DNA of 64,000 nucleotides from an uncultured Lachnospiraceae bacterium (lineage in GTDB: Bacteria > Bacillota > Clostridia > Lachnospirales > Lachnospiraceae), in the NCBI GenBank assembly GCA_910583895.1, contig CAJTYJ010000011.1, positions 20,704 to 84,703 of the forward strand, read 5' to 3'. The notes under the pieces were generated by a model. The model ran no database searches, was not told where the DNA came from, and saw only the letters and a program-made list of their open reading frames with translations. The stretch's first letter is position 1, and each line of letters starts with the position of its first letter. Of the stretch, positions 52,288-60,567 are shown piece by piece. The translations under genes and the position numbers were made by a program.

Positions 52288-52674
52288 TTATTTTTCCACC
52301 ACTTCCAGCACATCCATCGGACAGGCTTTTGCACAGATTCCGCAGGCGATACATTTGCTGCTGACCGGAGAATCCTCTGCCTTCACCAGCACGTGGAACG
52401 GGCAGACTTCCGCACATTTGCCGCAGCCGGTACAGAGCTTCTTGTCGATCATGTAGACGCCCTTTGCGTTCTGCTTGATGGCCCCTGCCTCACAGGACTT
52501 CGCACATTTGCCGCACTGTACGCAGACTGCCGGCTTTGCATTTCCATCTTTTTCCACAAGCTGAATACAGGACTTCCCCGGATCCATCACTTTGTAAAAT
52601 GCCTCTGAGCATGCCTGTACACAAGCCATACATGCCATACATTTGCTGTCTTTTTTCACAGTCAGTTTTTTCAT
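52288..52674 (-). CDS. Four-cluster 4Fe-4S ferredoxin
   Basis: 128 residues from the ATG at 52674 (AGGAGA); an earlier in-frame start lies across the promoter/operator and is rejected. Four CxxCxxCxxxC motifs in a row: CMACMACVQAC (12-22), CVQCGKCAKSC, CTGCGKCAEVCP, CIACGICAKACP. Such polyferredoxins shuttle low-potential electrons; the partner enzyme is not adjacent. It is a single-gene unit with its own promoter, a Rex-like palindrome and terminator. The first motif lacks the Pro after the last Cys. Confidence 0.88.
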   Translation of the reverse strand: MKKLTVKKDSKCMACMACVQACSEAFYKVMDPGKSCIQLVEKDGNAKPAVCVQCGKCAKSCEAGAIKQNAKGVYMIDKKLCTGCGKCAEVCPFHVLVKAEDSPVSSKCIACGICAKACPMDVLEVVEK

Positions 52675-52694
52675 GGTTATTCTCCTTTGTTCTT

Positions 52695-52712
52695 TTGATA
52701 ATTTTTTATCAA
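52695..52712. promoter_or_regulatory. Rex-like operator in the ferredoxin leader
   Basis: TTGATAATTTTTTATCAA is a perfect 7-4-7 palindrome located between the -10 element and the ribosome binding site. The clostridial Rex consensus TTGTTAANNNNTTAACAA has the same spacing and differs by one base in each half-site. Rex senses the NADH/NAD+ ratio. An FNR/CRP-type site is less likely because its spacing would be wrong. Confidence 0.5.
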
Positions 52713-52720
52713 CTGTGTCT

Positions 52721-52749
52721 ATTATACGGGATATTTTCGACAAATTCAA
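52721..52749 (-). promoter_or_regulatory. Promoter of the ferredoxin gene
   Basis: TTGAAT (52744-52749), 17-base spacer, TATAAT (52721-52726) on the minus strand. The Rex-like palindrome begins 8 bases after the -10. Confidence 0.7.
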
Positions 52750-52884
52750 CCAGAAAATGACATTCCATGCGGCCGCGAAGCGACGGCGCAGGGATGCCTT
52801 CGTCTGGCTTCGCAGGCGTGCAGATGGAACAGATCACAGATGCTGGTTACCCGGAAATTCGTGCAGCGGTGTACCAGAATATCC

Positions 52885-53430
52885 TCAGTGAATGGCATGG
52901 GTCTGAAAAATGTCCCCTGCAAGGTCCTTCCACGCAAACACCCCTTCTTCATAGATCATATACCCGTGCCTGCTGCCCTCCTTGGGGATGGACACAGAGC
53001 CGGGATTCATATAGACATAGTGTTCATGGACCCTGCAGGCCGGCACATGGGTATGTCCGTGCAGCAGAATGTCTCCCTTTTTCAGCATGGGCAGATGCTC
53101 CTCATGAAACACATGCCCGTGGGTCAGAAAGATCATATGCCCCTGCTCGTAGAGAAATCCATAATCTGCCAGAATCGGGAACTTTAACACCATCTGGTCC
53201 ACCTCCGTGTCGCAGTTGCCCCGTACACAAAGGATCTCCTCTTTTCTCTCATTGAGCATGGCCAGCACTTCCTTCGGCGCATACTCCTTTGGCAGATCGT
53301 TGCGGGGGCCGTGATACAGAATATCCCCCAGCAGAATCAGCTTATCTGCGCCTTCCCTCTCATATGCCTCCAAAAGTTTCCTGCAATAATATGCAGATCC
53401 GTGTATATCACTTGCAATCAGCAGCTTCAT
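52885..53430 (-). CDS. YfcE-type metallophosphodiesterase
   Basis: 181 residues, normal for YfcE/MJ0936. Metal-dependent phosphodiesterase of the calcineurin-like fold: ASDIHGS near 7, LLGDILYHGP near 34, VRGNCD, LTHGHV and LHGHTHVP. Substrate unknown (bis-pNPP in model enzymes). The ATG has GGAGGG and overlaps the end of the MoxR gene by 23 bases in another frame, so it is expressed with the MoxR-VWA pair. Confidence 0.9.
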   Translation of the reverse strand: MKLLIASDIHGSAYYCRKLLEAYEREGADKLILLGDILYHGPRNDLPKEYAPKEVLAMLNERKEEILCVRGNCDTEVDQMVLKFPILADYGFLYEQGHMIFLTHGHVFHEEHLPMLKKGDILLHGHTHVPACRVHEHYVYMNPGSVSIPKEGSRHGYMIYEEGVFAWKDLAGDIFQTHAIH

Positions 53431-54949
53431 ACATTCCCTCCATCTCTTTGATACGCATTCGCAGTCGCTCTTCCTGCTCCTTCTGGTTCAAAAGCCGGTC
53501 CATCTCCGGACGGGAAAAGCCGGTCAGCCCATAGTCTCCATGGCTCTTGATCCCGTGCAGCCAGTCGGTCAGCTCCACATCCTCCCCGAATGCTTCTTTG
53601 ATAAAGTCCGTCATCCGGTTCAGGAAAATCAGGAGTTCCTCCTTTTGTCTTTGAACCGCCGCTTCTTTTGAACGAAACAGCTCTTTTTCAAACGCCCGGA
53701 ACGCTTCTTTATCTTCTTTGAAACGTTCCGTCAGCCGAAATCCATCAGGGCTCATAAGCAATTCTTTGAGCCACGCATCCACCTCTGTCTCCATGCGCTC
53801 CTCCCAGGACTTCAGAAGATGATTCTCCTTTCGCACCTGCAGAGCGTGAAAACGCTGCTTCAGAAATTCTTTGGCGTTTTTCTCTCCCTCGCCCCCGGTC
53901 ATATAGGAACAAAACTGACCGAGCACTTCCTGTTTCCGGCCAAGCAGTCTTTTTGCCTCTCCAAAGGCCGTGACCCGCCCTCCGGCCCCGCTTAGAAGGT
54001 GCTGAAGAAACATACACCTTACATCCCCGAAAGCCCCTGCAAGCTTCGTCTGGAAAGCCTTTTGCTCCTCTTCTCCAAGCCGGTCTTCCAAAAGATCATT
54101 CACCGGAAAAGCACCAAGGCAGCTTTTGCAGAACTGATAATAAGCGGCAAAATCCGACGCGATCTTCGGCACCCGCAGAAATTCCTCCATAAAATCCCGG
54201 CTTACCGGCAGTCCCTGCCGCTCATACTCCCCAAGCAGCGCCGACAGATCCTCCCATCCCCTGGCCGTGACAAACTCCTGTTTTTCTCTGGTCAGGGTCA
54301 CCTGATAAAAGTGTTCCGGATGCAGCTGCAGATAAGAAAGAACCGCCGGATGAACCCCCTGGTGCAGGGCGTAATCTTTCCAGACCCCGTAATCCGTCTC
54401 CACCATAAGAGTCCGGACCCGGTCAAGAGCCGCCATATCCAGTTCCCGCACCGACCGGTTATATTCCCTGGGATTGCCCGCTGCCACGATGATCCATCCC
54501 TCCGGAACTTTATGATTGCCGAACATTTTATATTGGAGAAACTGCAGCATCGTAGGCGCCAGCGTCTCTGAAACACAGTTGATCTCGTCAATAAAAAGAA
54601 TTCCTTCCTGGTATCCGGTCCGCTCCTGGTACTCATAGACCGAGCCGATGATTTCACTCATGGTGTACTCGGTCATCGTGCATTCCATATTCTGAAACTT
54701 TTTCGTCACAAGCTGGGGCAGCCCCACCGCGCTCTGCCTGGTGTGATGGGTGATCGTATAAGAGATCAGTCCCACCTGACACTCCTTCGCTGCCTGTTCC
54801 ATGATCGCCGTCTTGCCGATCCCCGGCGGCCCGATCAGAAGCACCGGCCTTTGGCGAACCGAAGGAATCCTGGGCTGTCCTCTGTCATCCTTCGCCGTAT
54901 AGGCCTTTATGGTGCGTATGACTTCTTCTTTCGCTTCCTGTATATTCAT
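53408..54949 (-). CDS. MoxR-family AAA+ ATPase
   Basis: 513 residues. N-terminal AAA+ module: Walker A GPPGIGKTAIM near 38, Walker B GILFIDEINCVSE near 115, sensor-like VAAGNPREYNRS near 158. The C-terminal 280 residues are helical and charged, longer than in most MoxR proteins. MoxR ATPases act as chaperones for metal-centre insertion or complex assembly together with a VWA partner; the VWA gene here overlaps by 4 bases upstream. In E. coli the related YehL neighbours the DUF4132 protein YehI, a family member of which lies at 7238 in this window. Confidence 0.88.
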   Translation of the reverse strand: MNIQEAKEEVIRTIKAYTAKDDRGQPRIPSVRQRPVLLIGPPGIGKTAIMEQAAKECQVGLISYTITHHTRQSAVGLPQLVTKKFQNMECTMTEYTMSEIIGSVYEYQERTGYQEGILFIDEINCVSETLAPTMLQFLQYKMFGNHKVPEGWIIVAAGNPREYNRSVRELDMAALDRVRTLMVETDYGVWKDYALHQGVHPAVLSYLQLHPEHFYQVTLTREKQEFVTARGWEDLSALLGEYERQGLPVSRDFMEEFLRVPKIASDFAAYYQFCKSCLGAFPVNDLLEDRLGEEEQKAFQTKLAGAFGDVRCMFLQHLLSGAGGRVTAFGEAKRLLGRKQEVLGQFCSYMTGGEGEKNAKEFLKQRFHALQVRKENHLLKSWEERMETEVDAWLKELLMSPDGFRLTERFKEDKEAFRAFEKELFRSKEAAVQRQKEELLIFLNRMTDFIKEAFGEDVELTDWLHGIKSHGDYGLTGFSRPEMDRLLNQKEQEERLRMRIKEMEGMYEAADCK

Positions 54950-56277
54950 TGTCTCGTCTCCATATCCACATCCAAAGTCAGCGTCTGGGCCCAGGCAGGC
55001 GCCTTTCCCCGCTGCAGTTCCTCATTCAGGAACACAAACGCCGTCTCATACTCCGGCTTCTGATCCGGGTAAATCCCGTCCCCGTCCGTAAAGTAGAGCA
55101 GCCCTTTCAGATTTTTCAGCTCCCCTTCTTTTCTCAGCCGGTCCACCAGCTGAAACACAGGAGTAAAATCAGTATCCCCGTGCCCTTTCACCGTCAGTTC
55201 CTCCAGATACGCCTTCCATTCCTCCTCACAGGTCACGCACACATGTTCCTGTACCATACAGTCGCACTGCATCAGATGAATCCGCATATCCTGGAAAAAG
55301 TTTTCCTTCTCCTGAAAGATCTCCCAGGTTTCCTGAAGAAACCGCTTCACCACCTCCCCCGAGCAGGAACCGGAAGTATCGATGGCGATCACAAATTCCT
55401 GAAGTCTTTGCATTTCTTTATATTCCAGAGGTTCTAAGAAGACCAGCTTCTCATACATCCGTCTGCTGTAATCATAGGGAATATAGTCAAAGCTGTCCAT
55501 ATCAAGAGAAAGCTCTTCCTGGCTCACCGCAAACTGCCTCAAAAACTGCCGGTAATCGTATCCCTGCTCTTTTTGCAGCACAATCTGCTCCGTCTGGTTT
55601 CCCCGGCTGCCGCCGGCCTGCCTTTTGTGTTCTTCTGCCCGAAGCTCCAGCTGCTCAAACACCGTCCGCCAGCGGTGCACTGCCTCTGTCATCTGTCTGA
55701 CCTCTTTTGCCCGTTTGGGCCGGTCTTCCAAAAAACGCTTGTCCTCCTCTTCCTCTTTGATCCACCACGTATGAACATCCGCCCGGAAGATCTGTTCCAG
55801 CTCTTCAAGCTGCTCTCTTTCCAAAGATCCCAGCCAGTTTGCCAGCCCGCGCTCATAGAATCCTGCCTTTGCCTCCCGGATGCGCCTGTACCAACGGCTT
55901 CTCGCCTCCGGGATCGGCCACGCAAAGCCTGGTACATGCATCCGGTCAATCCGATATTCGGTCAGAAGATCACAGGCCAGCCACCACATCCGTGTATTTC
56001 CCTCACAATTTCGCAGAGGATGCAGATAGATTCCATGGAGCAGAAGATGCAGGTATCGGCGCTGAAGCTTCTCCGCTCCCGCCCCAAACAGGGAAAGCAC
56101 TTCCCGCTCCTCCCAATACAACGTCACTGCATCCGTACCGGATCCCTCTTTTGTCCACTCCTCCCTCATGATCCCCAGAGCTGCACAAAGCATCGGAAGC
56201 TTCTTGCGAAGCCCCTCCTCTGCCAGTTTCAGAGCCTCTTTTGCCAGCTCTTTTTGTCTCTCCCCTGTCTTTGTCAT
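54946..56277 (-). CDS. VWA-like protein with N-terminal metallopeptidase-like domain (DUF2201 type)
   Basis: 443 residues. The N-terminal part (about 20-180) resembles DUF2201_N; a His cluster HLLLHGIYLHP replaces the usual HExxH, so catalysis is doubtful. A charged central helix region is followed by a VWA-like domain (about 300-440) with a metal-ion-dependent adhesion site: AIDTSGSCSG (DxSxS), a Thr in DTDFTP, and YFTDGDG. VWA proteins of this type are partners or substrates of MoxR ATPases. First gene of the VWA-MoxR-YfcE unit. Confidence 0.82.
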   Translation of the reverse strand: MTKTGERQKELAKEALKLAEEGLRKKLPMLCAALGIMREEWTKEGSGTDAVTLYWEEREVLSLFGAGAEKLQRRYLHLLLHGIYLHPLRNCEGNTRMWWLACDLLTEYRIDRMHVPGFAWPIPEARSRWYRRIREAKAGFYERGLANWLGSLEREQLEELEQIFRADVHTWWIKEEEEDKRFLEDRPKRAKEVRQMTEAVHRWRTVFEQLELRAEEHKRQAGGSRGNQTEQIVLQKEQGYDYRQFLRQFAVSQEELSLDMDSFDYIPYDYSRRMYEKLVFLEPLEYKEMQRLQEFVIAIDTSGSCSGEVVKRFLQETWEIFQEKENFFQDMRIHLMQCDCMVQEHVCVTCEEEWKAYLEELTVKGHGDTDFTPVFQLVDRLRKEGELKNLKGLLYFTDGDGIYPDQKPEYETAFVFLNEELQRGKAPAWAQTLTLDVDMETRQ

Positions 56278-56389
56278 ACCATTATTCCTTCGGCCTCCAT
56301 CTTCGGCCGGATGTTCCCTGTATCCTCCGCCTCAAATCAGACCATCCATTTCCCCGGCACAGCTCCTGAAGCGTCCACGCCGATACCAC

Positions 56390-56418
56390 TTGAAAACCCG
56401 TCCTTTGTATGTTATCCT
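56390..56418 (+). promoter_or_regulatory. Promoter of the MntR-like gene
   Basis: TTGAAA (56390-56395), 17-base spacer, TATCCT (56413-56418), 35 bases before the start codon. Confidence 0.5.
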
Positions 56419-56452
56419 TATGTCAATACCAGCGAAAAGGAACATACAGCTT

Positions 56453-56812
56453 ATGAAAATGCAGGAATCACCCGAAGATTATCTCGAAGCCATCCTGGTC
56501 CTCTCCCGAAAGCTTGGAAACGTCCGTTCCATCGACGTGGCCAACCACTTAGGCTACAGCAAACCAAGCATCAGCGTGGCCATGAAGCGGCTCCGGGAAA
56601 ATGGCTTTATTACCCTGGATGACAACGGTCATCTGATCTTAACCGGCGCCGGTCTTTCCATCGCTTTGAACATTTATGAAAAGCATCTGGTTCTGACCCA
56701 GTTTCTCATCTCCATCGGGGTAGCCGAAGAGACCGCCCGCAAAGACGCCTGCCGTATGGAACACGTCATCAGCGATGAAAGTTTTGAAAAGATCAAGCAG
56801 CTGCCCAGGTAG
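56453..56812 (+). CDS. DtxR/MntR-family metal-dependent regulator
   Basis: 119 residues from ATG 56453 (AAGGA 12 bases upstream). Winged helix-turn-helix: EDYLEAILVLSRKLGNVRSIDVANHLGYSKPSISVAMKRL-type region, wing ITLDDNGHLILT. Short dimerisation domain with metal-ligand-like residues: LTQFLISIGV, KDACRMEHVISDE. No SH3-like C-terminal domain, as in MntR. It represses metal uptake genes in response to Mn or Fe; no target gene is adjacent, though the next gene is a MATE exporter. The stop lies inside its own terminator stem. Confidence 0.85.
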   Translation: MKMQESPEDYLEAILVLSRKLGNVRSIDVANHLGYSKPSISVAMKRLRENGFITLDDNGHLILTGAGLSIALNIYEKHLVLTQFLISIGVAEETARKDACRMEHVISDESFEKIKQLPR

Positions 56813-56824
56813 CTGCTTTTTTTG
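56795..56824 (+). terminator. Terminator of the MntR-like gene
   Basis: AAGCAGCT/AGCTGCTT (56795-56802, 56811-56818) with an 8-base loop and a following T-run; it includes the stop codon. Confidence 0.8.
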
Positions 56825-56895
56825 CGCCTGTTTCTGTATGCCATTGTACCACGGATCGCCTCCCTTTCGCAACTTTCGGCTGCTTTTTTCATCTG

Positions 56896-56983
56896 ATGTA
56901 TGCTCCATCGCCGAAGGCGATTTCCAATGGGCATATGCGGTTACGTTCACAGGGTACCTGTGAACAGGAATGGTCTTTCGGAA
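56896..56983. repeat. Repeat family B, copy 2 (inverted relative to copy 1)
   Basis: The reverse complement matches 32284-32367, with 56 bases identical including the palindrome GTTCACAGG-TAC-CCTGTGAAC. The loop CCTTCGGCGATGG differs slightly from the first copy (CCTTCGCGATGAGG). It lies in the 291-base gap between the MntR-like gene and the MATE gene; apart from it the gap holds only the MATE promoter. Confidence 0.75.
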
Positions 56984-57027
56984 AGAAAGCTAAAACACCC
57001 CAAAAAAAATATTTGAAAAAGAAAACA

Positions 57028-57056
57028 TTGACAAACTCGTCCGGCAGTGCCATGAT
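57028..57056 (+). promoter_or_regulatory. Promoter of the MATE exporter gene
   Basis: TTGACA (57028-57033), 17-base spacer, CATGAT (57051-57056). The -35 is consensus, the -10 is weak, and the start codon follows after 47 bases. Confidence 0.5.
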
Positions 57057-57103
57057 AGGAACCGGATTTCAGATATTTAAAATGAAACGGAGGTCTTTCC
57101 AAC

Positions 57104-58432
57104 ATGAACAAAAATCTGACCGTCGGCAAACCGGAAACCGTCCTGTGGCAGTTCTGCCTTCCGCTGTTTGGGAGCATTCTTTTCCAGCAGCTTTACAACA
57201 TTGCAGACAGCCTGGTGGCCGGCAAATTCATCGGTGAAAATGCACTGGCTGCCGTGGGCAACAGCTACGAAGTCACGCTGATCTTTATTGCATTTGCCTT
57301 CGGCTGCAATATCGGCTGCTCTGTCATCGTCTCCCAGCTTTTCGGCGCCCGGGAATATACCAAACTCAAGACCGCCATATCCACGGCCTGTATCTTCAGT
57401 GCTCTTTTATGCCTGCTGCTGATGGCTGTTGGAATTCTTGGCTGCGGCGCACTGCTTCAACTGATCCACACCCCTGAGGAAGTCTTCGAAGATTCCCGCA
57501 TCTACCTGGATATCTACATATGGAGTCTGCCCTTTGTCTTCTTCTATAACATTGCCACCGGCATCTTCTCTGCCCTGGGAGATTCCAGAACTCCTTTTCT
57601 TTTCCTGGCTGTCTCCTCCACCTCCAACATCGCCGTAGACATCCTTTTTGTCACAGCCTTTCATATGGGTGTGGCCGGTGTTGCCTGGGCGACCCTTTTG
57701 TGCCAGGGTGTCAGCTGTCTGCTGGCCGTCTCTGCCGTCTGGCTGCGCTTAAAGAAGATGGAAGTATCTGAAAAGGCACCTTTATTTTCCCTTTCCCTTC
57801 TGAACAAATTTATCCTGATCGCGGTCCCAAGTATCCTGCAGCAAAGCTTCATCTCCGTCGGCAACATCATCATCCAGGGTGTGATCAACGGTTTTGGACC
57901 TGGTGTCATGGCCGGCTACTCTGCTGCCGTCAAACTGAATAACCTGGTTGTCACCTCCTTCACCACGCTGGGCAACGGGATTTCCAACTACACGGCCCAG
58001 AATATCGGTGCCAGCAAGCTGCCGCGGGTTAAAGAAGGTTTTCGTGCAGGTATCCGGATGATCTGGACCCTCACCCTCCCTCTGTTCCTTTTCTATTTTT
58101 TCGCAGGCCGCTTTGTCCTGAACCTTTTCATGGACCAGCCCACCGAGACCGCGGTCCAAACCGGCATCCTCTACCTTCGCATCCTGTCTCCCTTCTACTT
58201 CATCATCTCCACCAAGCTGATTGCCGACGGTATCTTAAGAGGCGCCGGCATGATGAAGCAGTTTATGGCCGCCACTTTCACCGACCTGATCCTGCGGACA
58301 GTCCTGGCCATCGCCCTCTCCCGCACCCCTTTAGGTTCCACGGGCATCTGGTGCGCCTGGCCCATCGGCTGGACCACCGCCACCCTTCTCTCCCTTGTCT
58401 TCTACCAAAAAGGACCCTGGCACTCCAAATAA
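57104..58432 (+). CDS. MATE-family efflux transporter
   Basis: 442 residues, 12 membrane helices in two homologous halves. MATE pattern: PLFGSILFQQLYNIADSLVAGKFIGENALAAVGNS at the start (in part), FGCNIGCSVIVSQLFGA, and GPGVMAGYSAAVKLNNL with the second-half repeat. Na+- or H+-coupled export of drugs or metabolites; substrates unknown. Ribosome binding site GGAGGT. Confidence 0.9.
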   Translation: MNKNLTVGKPETVLWQFCLPLFGSILFQQLYNIADSLVAGKFIGENALAAVGNSYEVTLIFIAFAFGCNIGCSVIVSQLFGAREYTKLKTAISTACIFSALLCLLLMAVGILGCGALLQLIHTPEEVFEDSRIYLDIYIWSLPFVFFYNIATGIFSALGDSRTPFLFLAVSSTSNIAVDILFVTAFHMGVAGVAWATLLCQGVSCLLAVSAVWLRLKKMEVSEKAPLFSLSLLNKFILIAVPSILQQSFISVGNIIIQGVINGFGPGVMAGYSAAVKLNNLVVTSFTTLGNGISNYTAQNIGASKLPRVKEGFRAGIRMIWTLTLPLFLFYFFAGRFVLNLFMDQPTETAVQTGILYLRILSPFYFIISTKLIADGILRGAGMMKQFMAATFTDLILRTVLAIALSRTPLGSTGIWCAWPIGWTTATLLSLVFYQKGPWHSK

Positions 58433-58448
58433 CAGAATCGTACAGCGA

Positions 58449-58484
58449 AAAAAACTCCCGGCCGCCCAGGCGCCGGGAGTTTTC
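58449..58484. terminator. Bidirectional terminator between MATE gene and cheV
   Basis: A 9-bp stem ACTCCCGGC/GCCGGGAGT (58454-58462, 58472-58480), with a T-run on the plus side (TTTT) and AAAAAAA on the minus-coding side, so it can end both convergent transcripts. Confidence 0.8.
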
Positions 58485-58493
58485 CATTCTGTT

Positions 58494-59423
58494 TTATTTT
58501 ACATCATTGCGGAACCGTTCCAAAAGACGGTCAATCACATGCACCAGGTGGCCGATCTCCGGCTTTGTGAGCTGCTCATCTGCTCCCAGAGCTTCTCCTT
58601 TGACCCGCATCTGGTCATCAATCAGAGAAGAGAAAATCACCACTGGTATCTTCTTCAGCCTTGGATCGTCTTTCACAAGCTTGGTCAGCCGATGCCCATC
58701 CATCTCCGGCATCTCAATATCCGTGATGATCAGGTTCACCTTGTCATACAGATAAGGGTCATCCTTAAGCCCATGCAGATAATTCCACGCTTCCTGACCA
58801 TTATTGAAATTCTTTACATCCATAAAGCCGGCACGCTCCAGAGAATCATCGATCATCTTCTGCAGAAGCACCGAATCCTCCGCAATGACCAGCGGACTGT
58901 CACAGAGAGGACGGTCGCCCATCTGCTCCACCTCGGAGATCTGGATCGTCGTCTCCGGCGCAATCTCCGCTACAATCTTCTCAAAGTCAAGGATCGTCAC
59001 CAGCTCTCCTGCGCACTGCGCGATACCGGTAGCCACACCTTCTTCTCCGTGGGAAAGCGTCTTATCCGGTTTCTGGATGTCTTTCCAGGAGATTCGGCTG
59101 ATGCCCTCAATGCTCTGAACCCGGAAAGCAACCGTCATTTTATTAAAGTTCGTCACGATAAACAGATCTCTTGGCTTATGTCCCAGATCCTCACCGGTCA
59201 GATAATACCCAAGATCGATGACTGTGATCAGGATATCCCTCGGCTTGAAGATTCCCTCCACTGCCGGATGGGCATGGGGCATCACCTTTACCTTTTCGCT
59301 CATCATGATCTCTTTGACCTTTGCCACGTTGATCCCGTAGAATTCGCCCTGAATCGTGAATTTCATGATCTCAATCTCATTGGTACCCGACTCAAGAAGA
59401 ATGCCCTCTTTTTCTTTCTCCAC
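58494..59423 (-). CDS. cheV: Chemotaxis coupling protein CheV (CheW-receiver)
   Basis: 309 residues. CheW-like domain (about 15-160) with KFTIQGEFYGINVAKVKEI, followed by a response-regulator domain (about 175-300) with phospho-acceptor Asp in LIITDIEMPEMDG and KP at KPEIG. Couples receptors to CheA and aids adaptation by phosphorylation. Starts at a GTG (59423) with AAGGAG 9-10 bases upstream. cheD ends 17 bases upstream. Confidence 0.92.
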   Translation of the reverse strand: MEKEKEGILLESGTNEIEIMKFTIQGEFYGINVAKVKEIMMSEKVKVMPHAHPAVEGIFKPRDILITVIDLGYYLTGEDLGHKPRDLFIVTNFNKMTVAFRVQSIEGISRISWKDIQKPDKTLSHGEEGVATGIAQCAGELVTILDFEKIVAEIAPETTIQISEVEQMGDRPLCDSPLVIAEDSVLLQKMIDDSLERAGFMDVKNFNNGQEAWNYLHGLKDDPYLYDKVNLIITDIEMPEMDGHRLTKLVKDDPRLKKIPVVIFSSLIDDQMRVKGEALGADEQLTKPEIGHLVHVIDRLLERFRNDVK

Positions 59424-59440
59424 TACTATCCGCTCCTTCC

Positions 59441-59926
59441 TTATAGATGCTTCTCCGGCTTGCCCGCTGTACGGATCATCACATCTCCGTTGGCAATATT
59501 GATCAGCATGGTTCTGGCATAACTCCCGCCTGTATCCTCAGCCGAGATGCGCATCCGTTCTTCCATCAACAACTTCTTTACCATTGCAGCATTCCTCTGG
59601 CCGATATTGCCGAAATCCGAATTTCCTCGGATCTCAAACATCTTGGCTCCCCCTGCAATCTTTACGATCGTTCTGCTTTTCAGCATTCCAAACGCCGTAA
59701 GCTTGCGGATCATCTCCTGAATCCCGCTGTCTGCATATTTAAACACCTTCGGATCTCTTGGATCCGACCTGGATGGCAGCATAATATGCAAAAGTCCCCC
59801 CAGCCGGATGGCCGGGTCATACATAGTGATTCCGATACAGGAACCCAGCGCATATGTGATAATCTGCCCTTCTCCTCTGGCAAATTTCATGTCACCGATT
59901 CCTACTTTGATATCTTTTCCCGTCAA
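59441..59926 (-). CDS. cheD: Chemoreceptor glutamine deamidase CheD
   Basis: 161 residues. Deamidates receptor glutamines and binds CheC, stimulating its phosphatase activity. Catalytic triad region: Cys in LGSCIGITMYDP, His in GGLLHIMLP, Thr/Asn in KIAGGAKMF and DFGNIGQRN. The start is a TTG overlapping the cheC stop (TTGA), so the two are translationally coupled. Confidence 0.93.
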   Translation of the reverse strand: MTGKDIKVGIGDMKFARGEGQIITYALGSCIGITMYDPAIRLGGLLHIMLPSRSDPRDPKVFKYADSGIQEMIRKLTAFGMLKSRTIVKIAGGAKMFEIRGNSDFGNIGQRNAAMVKKLLMEERMRISAEDTGGSYARTMLINIANGDVMIRTAGKPEKHL

Positions 59927-60546
59927 CTTGACACACCCAATTTCTCTAATATCCTGTTCAGTGATTCGATATCAGGCAGCATTAAAAGTCCGTCCGAGAG
60001 CCTGACACCATCCATGATAAATTCTGCATTGATATACATCAGTTTATCCGTCTCGTAACCATATTCCGCAATGGGAACGGTCAGTATTCCGCCAAGCATA
60101 TTGACGGTGGAACTCGGAACTGACAGGTCAATGTCCACTCCCACAAGCTGTGCAAAAGCGTTCACGTAGGAGCAGATGATGATATTGCCCACCTCTTCCA
60201 GAGCAGAATAGTCCATCTCATCCATATCCTCGAAGGAAGTATAGTTCTTGCCGATCAGCTTTTCCAGCACCGCATTTGCCATGTCCATCTTGAAGATGAA
60301 GAGGATCAGTCCGTTCACATCGTTGGACATCTGTACCAGCGTTGCCGCCACCAGCTCCTCAATCTCGCCGATCTTATCCACTGCTTCCTCATAGCCCAGC
60401 ACACTCACTTCCGGAATGGAGATCCTGATCTCCTTTTGCAGAAGCTTTGACAAGGAGGTAGCCGCATGGCTGGTGCCGATGCTGCTGATCTCCTTCATCA
60501 CATCCAGTTCCTGAAGATTCATTTCTTCATAACTTCTAATTCTCAT
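59923..60546 (-). CDS. cheC: CheY-phosphate phosphatase CheC
   Basis: 207 residues from the ATG at 60546 (GAGAGGTG just upstream). Dephosphorylates CheY-P. Two repeats of the CheC motif D/S-x3-E-x2-N-x22-P: the second, SALEEVGN with Pro 23 residues on, is complete; the first, DVMKEISS followed by Pro at the right distance, has Ser in place of the catalytic Asn. One active centre is therefore probably inactive. It also contains the FliM/CheX-like alpha-beta fold. Confidence 0.92.
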   Translation of the reverse strand: MRIRSYEEMNLQELDVMKEISSIGTSHAATSLSKLLQKEIRISIPEVSVLGYEEAVDKIGEIEELVAATLVQMSNDVNGLILFIFKMDMANAVLEKLIGKNYTSFEDMDEMDYSALEEVGNIIICSYVNAFAQLVGVDIDLSVPSSTVNMLGGILTVPIAEYGYETDKLMYINAEFIMDGVRLSDGLLMLPDIESLNRILEKLGVSS

Positions 60547-60567
60547 AGTCACCTCTCGATGCTTTGC

